A program made the translations under genes and the position numbers. From assembly GCA_027620595.1 (NCBI GenBank), contig JAQCDI010000188.1:1-5569 (forward strand): DNA of 5,569 bases, read 5' to 3'. Source of the stretch: Bacteroidota bacterium. Lineage in GTDB: Bacteria; Bacteroidota; Rhodothermia; Rhodothermales; UBA10348. Below the pieces are notes generated by a model that had not been told where the DNA came from, made no database searches, and worked only from the letters and a program-made list of their open reading frames with translations. This document shows positions 1-5,569 of this stretch, piece after piece. Position 1 is the first letter of the stretch. Every line of letters starts with the position of its first letter.

Positions 1-86
1 GGCATGCGGGCGCGCCGTTGTTTGGTGCCCATGCATGAGAACGTCCGGGGTCTGCAAGCGTATGTGGGCCAATCCACACACCGATC
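1..86 (+). other. Leader of fmt, possibly with the 3' end of a preceding gene
   Basis: This edge segment is too short to assign. Two + strand frames are open from the left edge. One ends at a TGA at 36-38 (last residues read HAGAPLFGAHA) and would leave a 48-nt spacer before fmt, similar to the 40-45 nt spacers found downstream. The other ends at a TGA at 88-90 that overlaps the fmt ATG (ATGA). Neither tail resembles peptide deformylase, the usual upstream neighbour of fmt, in any way I can recognise. The spacer-like part (39-86) has a CA-rich end, no purine-rich Shine-Dalgarno sequence and no clear promoter. Confidence 0.3.
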
Positions 87-1043
87 ATGAGCGCCTCCGC
101 TTCCTCCCCACGCATCCTGTTCATGGGAACGCCGGAATTTGCTGTTCCGTCGCTCGAGGCCCTGGTGCGTGCCGGTTTGGCGCCATCATCCGTGGTCACG
201 GCACCGGATCGCAAGCGCGGACGCGGCCAACAGATGTCGCCCGCGCCCGTCAAGGAAGCGGCCCTGGCCCATGGCATTACCGACATCCTGACGCCGGAGG
301 ATGTGAAGGATCCCGCGTTTGCGCGGGATGTGGCCGAGCGCCGTCCGGATATCATGGTGGTGGTGGCCTTCCGCATCCTGCCGGAAGCCGTGTTCAGTGC
401 TGCCCGCCTGGGCGCTTTCAACCTGCACGGTTCGCTGTTGCCGGCATATCGGGGCGCAGCCCCCATCAACCGCGCCATCATGGCGGGGGAATCGGAGACG
501 GGCGTAACCACTTTCTTCCTGCGTCAACAGGTGGACACGGGCAACGTGATCCAGAAACGCAGCATGCCGATCGGGGAGAACGAGACGGCCGGCGAGGTCC
601 ACGACCGCATGATGGTCATGGGTGCCGAGGTTGTGGTGGAAACCGTGCATCGCATCCTGGCCGGGTCGGCACAGGCCGAGCCGCAGGACGATGCCCTGGC
701 CAGTCCGGCCCCCAAGATCTTCCGGGACGACTGCCGAATCGACTGGTCCCGTCCAGCTGACCAGGTACACAACCTGATCCGGGGCGTATCCCCCGTGCCC
801 GGCGCCTTCACCAACTACGGCGGCAAGCAGCTCAAGGTGTACCGCTCCTTGCGCGCTGCGTGGACCGGAGCGCCGTCGGCGCCGGGCACGATTCTGGCCA
901 CCGAGCCGGAGCTCGTCGTGGCCACCGGAGAGGGGGCGCTTGCCCTTCAGGAGGTGCAGATGGAAGGTCGGCAGCGCATGTCGGCAAAGGACTTCGTGCA
1001 CGGCCACCGGCCGATGCCCGGAGTCCGACTGGGGGAGGATTGA
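87..1043 (+). CDS. fmt: Methionyl-tRNA formyltransferase
   Basis: This cytoplasmic enzyme transfers a formyl group from 10-formyltetrahydrofolate to the amino group of methionine on initiator tRNA, the step that marks it for bacterial translation initiation. The 318-residue length is typical. The N-terminal Rossmann-like transferase domain starts with RILFMGTPEFAVPSLEAL (about residues 9-26) and contains the tRNA-contacting loop DRKRGRGQQMSPAPVK. The formyl-transfer signature NLHGSLLPAYRGAAP starts at N112. N112, H114 and D150 (in QVDTGN) match the catalytic Asn, His and Asp of the E. coli enzyme (N106, H108, D144). The C-terminal OB-like tRNA-binding domain (about 208-318) ends with the family-like RMSAKDFVHGHRP. 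The ATG at 87 puts the conserved first strand at the usual position; no Shine-Dalgarno sequence precedes it. The next gene starts one base after its stop, so the two are probably co-transcribed. Nothing in the reading frame looks damaged. Confidence 0.97.
   Translation: MSASASSPRILFMGTPEFAVPSLEALVRAGLAPSSVVTAPDRKRGRGQQMSPAPVKEAALAHGITDILTPEDVKDPAFARDVAERRPDIMVVVAFRILPEAVFSAARLGAFNLHGSLLPAYRGAAPINRAIMAGESETGVTTFFLRQQVDTGNVIQKRSMPIGENETAGEVHDRMMVMGAEVVVETVHRILAGSAQAEPQDDALASPAPKIFRDDCRIDWSRPADQVHNLIRGVSPVPGAFTNYGGKQLKVYRSLRAAWTGAPSAPGTILATEPELVVATGEGALALQEVQMEGRQRMSAKDFVHGHRPMPGVRLGED
310..329. repeat. Perfect 8-bp inverted repeat with a TTTG loop inside fmt
   Basis: ATCCCGCG at 310-317 and CGCGGGAT at 322-329 are exact reverse complements separated by four bases, giving a GC-rich hairpin on the transcript. 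It lies within the codons for residues DPAFARDV of Fmt, in a poorly conserved stretch before the catalytic signature. No U-tract follows, so it does not look like an intrinsic terminator. It may simply reflect GC-rich codon use. Confidence 0.6.
1034..1038 (+). promoter_or_regulatory. Shine-Dalgarno-like GGAGG for the galactokinase-like gene
   Basis: GGAGG lies six bases before the ATG at 1045, at the very end of the fmt reading frame. It is the only strong ribosome-binding-site match before a gene in this window, and it decides the start of the next gene in favour of 1045 over the in-frame ATG at 940, which lies deep inside fmt. The position suggests translational coupling between the two genes. 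Because the bases also encode the last fmt codons, the match could be partly coincidental. Confidence 0.5.
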
Positions 1044-1044
1044 C

Positions 1045-2307
1045 ATGGACTCCCGACGCATCGGTTCGGAGGGCGGCACCACCCCCTCGTTCGTCCGGCC
1101 GTTCCTTTATGCGCTCAACCGCATGCAGGCCAATGAAGTGCTGCGGCCTTCCCAGTACATGGACCGGGCCCGTAGCATCCTCATGGATCGACTCGGAGCC
1201 GGTGGCGGAGCTCCGGTAACCGGATTCAGTCGAGGGGCTGCGGGGATCATTGCCGACCAGACCCACTACTTCGACGGATATGCGCTCCTGTTGCGCTTGC
1301 AGCAGGGCGTCTCCGTCTCGGCCCGGCGCAACGAAAGCAGCCATACCCGGGTGGTCATCGAAGGTGTGACCGAGGTGCTCCAGTTTGATGCCTATGAGCA
1401 GGACATTCCCGGCTTCGGAGGACTCCTGGCCAACCTGGTCCAGGTGCTGGGCAAAGAGCAGGTCCAGTTCGATGTCTCCATCGTGGGCGGGATACCGACC
1501 GGACTCGGAGCCGCCTTCCATGCCGCTGCCGCCACGAGCTTCCTGCTGGCCCTGGATGCCCTCCATGCCGAGCGTGAGCGCCCTTCGCCGCCTGCCCAGG
1601 AGCCCTCAGAGCTGAGGACCGACCTGCGCGACAAGGCCATCGAGGCGCTCTCCCGCTGGTATGGACATCGCTTCAGTCCGGCATTCGTGATTGCCAGCCT
1701 TTCGCAAGCCGAAGACCCGTTCCTCCTTGTGGATACATCCACCATGGAGTATGTGCCCGTTCCCTCCGATTCGGCCAAACGCCCGGGTTGGGCCATCGTG
1801 GAGACGTCGCACGACTGGCAGAAACCCATGGCCGAGTCCCAGAAGCGGTTCGACCGTGCAGAGGCTGTCACGGGGACGTTGCGCACCAAGGGGTTCGCCC
1901 ATATCCGGTCCCTGCGGGACGTGGAGCACCGTGAGCTCGAGCAGGCCCTTTCGGCGGTGGGCCGTCGCTACCGTTCCACATTGCGGCATCTGGTGTCGGA
2001 GAACCGCAATGTGCAGAAATGTGTCGTGGCCATCCGTAAAGCCGACTGGCAGTTCCTGGGGGCGCTGCTCATGATTTCGCAGTCCTCCAAATCCTCGGAC
2101 TGGGACACCACGGGGGACCTGCACGAATTGGTCACGAACCTCGCGGAATCGGCCTCCCTCGACGGTATATTCGGGGTTGTCCAGTCCGGTGAGGGCGGAT
2201 GCATGCTGGTCGTGGGCCAGCCTTTCTCGCTGCCGGCCTTCCTGGATCAGGTCCGGGAAAAAGCGGCTCCACATACGAGTGGCGCCATAGAAACGTTCAT
2301 CATCTGA
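1045..2307 (+). CDS. Galactokinase-like GHMP-fold protein with degenerate active site
   Basis: This 420-residue protein has the length and motif order of galactokinase, but its key residues are changed. The sugar-binding motif of true galactokinases (PGRVNLIGEHTDYNGG) aligns with RGAAGIIADQTHYFDGYAL (63-81), replacing the catalytic Arg with Ala, Glu-His with Asp-Gln and the sugar-binding Asp with His. The phosphate loop GLSSSAA reads GAAFHAA (155-161), losing its serines. The region of the catalytic MDQ reads SLSQ (218-221), with a few residues missing before LLVDTSTMEY. The C-terminal part is better kept: MISQSSKSSDWDTTGDL from 343 matches the family's MNxSHxSL region, and QSGEGGC (380-386) matches GAGFGGC. 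I infer a former or modified sugar kinase: perhaps a pseudokinase sensor, perhaps a kinase for another substrate. The frame is intact with ordinary codon use, so it is not a decaying gene. Galactokinase ancestry is fairly secure; function is unknown. It starts one base after fmt, at an ATG with a good ribosome-binding site. Confidence 0.8.
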   Translation: MDSRRIGSEGGTTPSFVRPFLYALNRMQANEVLRPSQYMDRARSILMDRLGAGGGAPVTGFSRGAAGIIADQTHYFDGYALLLRLQQGVSVSARRNESSHTRVVIEGVTEVLQFDAYEQDIPGFGGLLANLVQVLGKEQVQFDVSIVGGIPTGLGAAFHAAAATSFLLALDALHAERERPSPPAQEPSELRTDLRDKAIEALSRWYGHRFSPAFVIASLSQAEDPFLLVDTSTMEYVPVPSDSAKRPGWAIVETSHDWQKPMAESQKRFDRAEAVTGTLRTKGFAHIRSLRDVEHRELEQALSAVGRRYRSTLRHLVSENRNVQKCVVAIRKADWQFLGALLMISQSSKSSDWDTTGDLHELVTNLAESASLDGIFGVVQSGEGGCMLVVGQPFSLPAFLDQVREKAAPHTSGAIETFII

Positions 2308-2347
2308 CGCCGATCACCAACCCAGCACGGACACAAACCCCATACGG

Positions 2348-3346
2348 ATGAGTACCGATTTCGATATCTCCGCGGTCAATGATCGCATCGCCAAGGAAAG
2401 TGCCTTCATTGATGATCTCCTGACAGAGATCGGCAAAGTGGTCGTGGGACAGCGCTACATGGTGGAGCGCCTGCTCATCGGTCTGCTAGGGGACGGACAC
2501 ATCCTGCTTGAGGGCGTACCCGGCCTGGCCAAGACCCTGACCGTTTCGTCCCTGGCGGGTGCCATCGGTACCTCTTTCCAGCGCATCCAGTTTACGCCGG
2601 ACCTCCTTCCGGCCGACGTTCTGGGCACGCTGGTGTTCAATCCCAAGGAGGGCAGCTTCTCGATCAAGAAAGGGCCCATCTTTGCCAACATCATCCTGGC
2701 CGACGAGATCAACCGCTCCCCGGCAAAGGTCCAGAGTGCGCTCCTCGAGAGCATGCAGGAACGTCAGGTGACCATCGGCGACACCACGTTTCCGCTGGTG
2801 GCCCCTTTCCTCGTCCTGGCTACGCAGAACCCCATCGAGCAGGAGGGGACCTATCCTCTGCCCGAGGCGCAGGTGGATCGCTTCATGATGAAGATCAAGG
2901 TGGGCTACCCCACCCGTGAGGAGGAACTCGAGATCATGCGGCGCATGGCACGCACCGGCGACAAGACGGCCGTGCGTCCCGTCGTGACTCCCAAGCAGAT
3001 CCTGGATGCGCGCGCCGTGCTCAATGCCCTCTACATGGACGAGCGGGTCGAGCGCTACATCGTGGACCTTGTCGTGGCCTCGCGTCAACCCGATGCGGTT
3101 GGCCTCGGTATGCTGACGCCCCTGATCGAGTATGGCGCTTCGCCCCGTGCCACCATCAACCTGAACCTGGCCGCCCGCGCCCACGCTTTCCTGCAGCACC
3201 GGGCGTACATTACCCCCGAAGACGTGCGCTCCATTGCGATGGACGTCCTTCGGCACCGCATTGCTGTGACGTACGAGGCGGAAGCCGAGGAAATCAGCAG
3301 CGAGGACATCGTGCAGCGCATCCTCGATACGGTCGAAGTGCCCTGA
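2348..3346 (+). CDS. MoxR-family AAA+ ATPase
   Basis: This is a cytoplasmic ATPase of the MoxR family, whose members act as chaperone-like remodellers in maturing or activating protein complexes, often with von Willebrand A-domain partners. The 332-residue length is usual. After an N-terminal helix region (1-40) come Walker A GVPGLAKT (56-63, with K62 and T63), Walker B ILADEINR (D119, E120), a family-typical segment SPAKVQSALLESMQERQVT, sensor 1 in LATQNPIEQEGTYPLPEAQ (N161), and sensor 2 SPRATINL (R267) in the C-terminal lid. All ATPase residues are therefore present. MoxR genes are usually followed by a DUF58 gene and vWA-domain genes; here hprK follows and neither partner lies in the window, so the client is unknown. 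The start ATG follows a 40-nt CA-rich spacer without a Shine-Dalgarno sequence. The family call is firm; the specific role is not. Confidence 0.95.
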   Translation: MSTDFDISAVNDRIAKESAFIDDLLTEIGKVVVGQRYMVERLLIGLLGDGHILLEGVPGLAKTLTVSSLAGAIGTSFQRIQFTPDLLPADVLGTLVFNPKEGSFSIKKGPIFANIILADEINRSPAKVQSALLESMQERQVTIGDTTFPLVAPFLVLATQNPIEQEGTYPLPEAQVDRFMMKIKVGYPTREEELEIMRRMARTGDKTAVRPVVTPKQILDARAVLNALYMDERVERYIVDLVVASRQPDAVGLGMLTPLIEYGASPRATINLNLAARAHAFLQHRAYITPEDVRSIAMDVLRHRIAVTYEAEAEEISSEDIVQRILDTVEVP

Positions 3347-3391
3347 CCTGATCCACCGCCTTTCCCACCGTTGCCCCACCCCGCGACGCCC

Positions 3392-4414
3392 ATGGCCCGT
3401 CGAGCCAAACCTTTCAAGAAGGAGTCCATTTCGGTGGCATTTGCCATCGAACAGCTCCAGAAATCGGTGGGTCTGGCCGTCAAGGCCCTCAATTCGGTGG
3501 ATGCCGAAGTGCGGCTGATCAAGGAGAGCAACCTGCACCGACCGGGTATGGCGCTGGCTGGATACCTTGATCTGTTCACGCATCAACGCGTGCAGGTCCT
3601 GGGCAATACAGAGTGCCGATTCCTGGCCCACCTGTCAGAAGATCAGCGGATCGAGGCGTTCAACAACGTCCTGAAATTCCCCATTCCGTGCATCATCTGT
3701 ACAGAGGGCAACGTGCTCGATGACACGTTGCTGACCAAGGCCACGAACGCCGGCGTGCCCATCTATGTCACGACCGAGCCGAGCACCAAGTTCATGTATG
3801 TCCTTCGGGACTTCCTGGAGGATCAGTTTGCACCCCAACAGTCCCTGCACGGGTCGCTCATCGACGTATATGGCATCGGATTGTTGATTGTTGGACCGGC
3901 GGGCATCGGTAAGAGCGAGGTGGCCCTGGATCTGGTCGAGCGCGGTCACCGGCTCGTGGCGGATGACGTCGTGATGGCGACCCGCAAAGAAGGACAGGTG
4001 GTGATGGGTTCGGGCACGGATCTGGTGCAGCACTTCATGGAGGTCCGCGGACTTGGCTTGGTCGACGTCCGGGCCATGTTCGGTATCCGGGCCATCCGCT
4101 TCCAGAAGCGCATCGAGGTGGTAGTCAACCTGCATCCTTGGGATCCGGAGGAAGAGTACACCCGCTTGGGCATGGTGGACGAGACCTTCGACATCCTGGG
4201 CGCCAAACTGCCCCTCGTCATGTTGCCCATCACGCCGGGCAAGAACGTCACGGTGCTGTGCGAGGTCATTGCCATGAATCACCTGCTGCGGCACTACGGA
4301 TATGACCCTGCCGAGGTATTTGCCGAGCGACTGGCCGAGCGCATCCGCAAGAAAGGCGGTGCCAACGCCGAGCCGGGACGCGGCATCGAGTACTTCGAGC
4401 ACGATTACGAGTAG
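3392..4414 (+). CDS. hprK: HPr kinase/phosphorylase
   Basis: This bifunctional enzyme phosphorylates, and removes the phosphate from, a serine of the phosphocarrier protein HPr, linking energy and metabolite state to regulation. The 340-residue product has the family's N-terminal domain (about 10-140) and a C-terminal catalytic domain. The latter has HGSLIDVYGIGLLIVG from H153, Walker A GPAGIGKS (168-175), RGHRLVADD (184-192) with its paired aspartates, the HprK signature EVRGLGLVDVRAMFG (217-231), and a conserved LPITPGKN-to-EVIAMN segment near the C-terminus. All catalytic motifs are intact. I chose the ATG at 3392 over the upstream TTG at 3371; it begins with a basic MARRAKPFKK stretch and follows a C-rich spacer without a ribosome-binding site. 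No HPr, enzyme I or sugar permease gene is in the window, so the partner must lie elsewhere. In bacteria outside the Firmicutes the enzyme often goes with an incomplete, regulatory phosphotransferase system; I infer that here. The following gene starts four bases after its stop. Confidence 0.96.
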   Translation: MARRAKPFKKESISVAFAIEQLQKSVGLAVKALNSVDAEVRLIKESNLHRPGMALAGYLDLFTHQRVQVLGNTECRFLAHLSEDQRIEAFNNVLKFPIPCIICTEGNVLDDTLLTKATNAGVPIYVTTEPSTKFMYVLRDFLEDQFAPQQSLHGSLIDVYGIGLLIVGPAGIGKSEVALDLVERGHRLVADDVVMATRKEGQVVMGSGTDLVQHFMEVRGLGLVDVRAMFGIRAIRFQKRIEVVVNLHPWDPEEEYTRLGMVDETFDILGAKLPLVMLPITPGKNVTVLCEVIAMNHLLRHYGYDPAEVFAERLAERIRKKGGANAEPGRGIEYFEHDYE

Positions 4415-4418
4415 CTCC

Positions 4419-5516
4419 GTGCGCGCACTGCTGCTTGCGCTCCTGCTCTCGAGCGTAAGCCTGTGCGTTGGCGCACAACCCTTCGTCGAATTCCAGCGCG
4501 GGGATTTCCCGCTTATCCTCTCCGCACCCCACGGCGGATACCTGACCCCGGACAGCCTGGCCGACCGTACCTGCGCCGCTTGCGTTACGGTCCGAGATAC
4601 GCGCACGCAGGAGTGGGCGCGGTTCCTGGCCGATGATATCGAGCAGCGCACCGCACGACGCCCCTGGGTGGTCATCAACCTCCTGGCCCGGGTCAAACTG
4701 GACGCCAACCGGGATGTGGCGGAAGCCGCCGATGGCGATCCGCGTGCCGCCGAGGCATGGCAGATCTATCACGCGGCGCTGGAGGAAGCTTCGGCCGAGA
4801 TCATGCAGCGCTTCGGGAGCGGCCTTTTGTTGGACCTGCATGGCCACGGCCATTCGATTGAACGCTTCGAGCTGGGATACCTGCTCTCGGCGAGTCAGCT
4901 GCGCGAATCCGACGCAGCCATGGAAATGCGGGCGGGTCTTTCCAGCATCCGGGCCCTGCATTCCCGCTCGGGAGTGCCATTCGGTTCCATCGTTCGCGGA
5001 CCGGACAGCTTTGGGGACGCGCTCTTCCGGGAAGGGATTTCGTCGACGCCCTCACCCGCCGATCCTGCTCCGCTCTCCGGTCAAGCCTTCTTCTCCGGCG
5101 GGTACATCACGGCCCGGCATGGTTCCAGGGACGGAGGGGAGGTGGACGCCATCCAACTCGAGGCGCACTACCCCGGTATCCGGGATTCCGACCTCCATGT
5201 TGCCGAGCTGGCGTCCCGGGTAGGGGGCGCGGTTCTGGCGTTCCTCGAACGATGGTATCCGTCAGCCGTCGGCACCGACATCGTACCCTGGCCGGACGAA
5301 GCGGGATCTGCAAGCTGTCTGACCGCCACACCTGCTGGAATCCGGTTGCATGAAACCTGCCTTGCCGGTCGGGTCGAGGTTGTGGACATGCTTGGACGGC
5401 GAGTAATGGCCATCCGAATGGCGCCGGGTGAGGAATGGATGGCGTCTTCCCGTGCTCGGGGGCTCTATCTCGCCCGGTTCGAACACGATTCCGCCGTGTT
5501 GCGCTTCTTCCGCTGA
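4419..5516 (+). CDS. Secreted N-formylglutamate-amidohydrolase-like hydrolase with T9SS-type tail
   Basis: This 365-residue protein is predicted to be exported. From the GTG at 4419 it begins with a signal peptide (a short basic start, a leucine-rich core, then VGA|Q with cleavage near residue 19). An ATG at 4302 in the same frame lies inside hprK and would bury the signal, so I rejected it. The mature part resembles the N-formylglutamate amidohydrolase family of metal-dependent hydrolases: SAPHGG (35-40), a D60/T62 segment, N87 and R91 followed by KLDANRD (93-99), DLHGHGH (139-145), H234 and QLE (E248). H38, the DLHGHGH histidines and E248 are likely metal or catalytic residues. From about 300 to 365, a stretch with VEVVDMLGRRV and later RGLYLARFEHDSAVLRFFR resembles the Bacteroidota type IX secretion sorting domain. 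CxxC at 52-55 and Cys300/Cys314 could form disulfides. There are no histidine-degradation genes nearby, so the substrate is unlikely to be cytoplasmic formylglutamate. Family call fair, substrate unknown. Confidence 0.82.
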   Translation: MRALLLALLLSSVSLCVGAQPFVEFQRGDFPLILSAPHGGYLTPDSLADRTCAACVTVRDTRTQEWARFLADDIEQRTARRPWVVINLLARVKLDANRDVAEAADGDPRAAEAWQIYHAALEEASAEIMQRFGSGLLLDLHGHGHSIERFELGYLLSASQLRESDAAMEMRAGLSSIRALHSRSGVPFGSIVRGPDSFGDALFREGISSTPSPADPAPLSGQAFFSGGYITARHGSRDGGEVDAIQLEAHYPGIRDSDLHVAELASRVGGAVLAFLERWYPSAVGTDIVPWPDEAGSASCLTATPAGIRLHETCLAGRVEVVDMLGRRVMAIRMAPGEEWMASSRARGLYLARFEHDSAVLRFFR

Positions 5517-5521
5517 CGTGG

Positions 5522-5569
5522 TCAGGCCGCTGTCTCGACGTCTTCTTCGACCTCTTCCTTTTCGAACTT
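5522..5569 (-). CDS. C-terminal end of an unidentified gene with an acidic tail (partial)
   Basis: Read on the minus strand from the right edge, the frame KFEKEEVEEDVETAA ends in a TGA at 5524-5522. This low-complexity, Glu-rich end is typical of the charged C-terminal tails of many soluble bacterial proteins, but 15 residues are too few to name a family. It converges on the hydrolase gene, with only five bases between the two stop codons and no room for a separate terminator. Support is the clean charged composition and the neat stop-to-stop arrangement; a chance open frame cannot be excluded. Confidence 0.5.
   Translation of the reverse strand, partial: KFEKEEVEEDVETAA

Noticed and set aside
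35..760. 241-codon + strand open frame overlapping fmt in another frame
   Set aside because: The product is Gly/Arg/Pro-rich, has no motif and runs almost entirely inside fmt.
940..1044. Upstream ATG start for the galactokinase-like gene
   Set aside because: It would add 35 residues encoded inside fmt; the ATG at 1045 has a good ribosome-binding site and directly follows the fmt stop.
186..1082. 298-codon minus-strand open frame opposite fmt
   Set aside because: fmt is certain from its catalytic residues, and the antisense product is low-complexity and His/Arg-rich.
1212..1224. Palindrome TCCGGTAACCGGA as a possible operator
   Set aside because: It is perfect apart from its central base but lies well inside a coding region, with no second copy noticed; likely chance.
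2451..3074. Near-repeat GCGCTACATNGTGGA at about 2452 and 3054
   Set aside because: Both encode short Arg-Tyr-Met/Ile-Val-acidic stretches of the MoxR protein and share no wider similarity; coincidental codon use.
2486..3631. 381-codon open frame on the minus strand
   Set aside because: It lies antisense to the intact MoxR and hprK genes, is rich in His, Gly, Arg and Leu with no recognisable motif, and is the kind of shadow frame expected opposite GC-rich codons.
4302..4418. Upstream ATG start for the secreted hydrolase
   Set aside because: It would overlap hprK by 113 bases and place a Ser/Thr-rich stretch before a clear signal peptide; the GTG at 4419 starts right at that signal.
3635..4708. 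357-codon minus-strand open frame
   Set aside because: It spans hprK and the start of the hydrolase gene in antisense and shows no family motif; a codon-bias shadow.

Overview
The window is GC-rich and densely coding: five complete genes on the + strand with gaps of 1 to 45 nt, plus the last 15 codons of what looks like a converging gene at the right edge. Two features suggest a high-GC member of the Bacteroidota/Rhodothermota (Rhodothermales-like). The last + strand protein ends in what resembles a type IX secretion (Por) C-terminal sorting domain, and most genes lack a Shine-Dalgarno sequence, having C/A-rich leaders instead. This placement is an inference from those traits, not from a marker gene.

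Layout: (1) 87-1043, fmt, methionyl-tRNA formyltransferase, with all catalytic residues present. (2) 1045-2307, a protein with the galactokinase (GHMP) layout in which the sugar-binding, phosphate-binding and catalytic-base motifs are all altered, so probably a pseudokinase or a kinase of changed specificity. (3) 2348-3346, a MoxR-family AAA+ ATPase with intact Walker A, Walker B and sensor residues. (4) 3392-4414, hprK, HPr kinase/phosphorylase with intact motifs. (5) 4419-5516, a secreted N-formylglutamate-amidohydrolase-like hydrolase with a signal peptide and a T9SS-like tail. (6) 5522-5569 on the minus strand, the acidic C-terminus of an unidentified protein.

The same orientation and short gaps suggest one transcription unit from fmt through the hydrolase; no terminator-like hairpin was seen between the genes. 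fmt serves translation initiation. HprK is a nucleotide- and metabolite-responsive regulator of the phosphocarrier protein HPr, MoxR proteins are chaperone-like ATPases, and the last gene acts outside the cytoplasm, so no single pathway joins them. The best lead for something undescribed is the degenerate galactokinase homologue in the same unit as MoxR and HprK, which could be a metabolite sensor instead of an enzyme. That function is a hypothesis, not something the sequence shows. No RNA genes, CRISPR arrays, mobile elements or attachment sites were seen.
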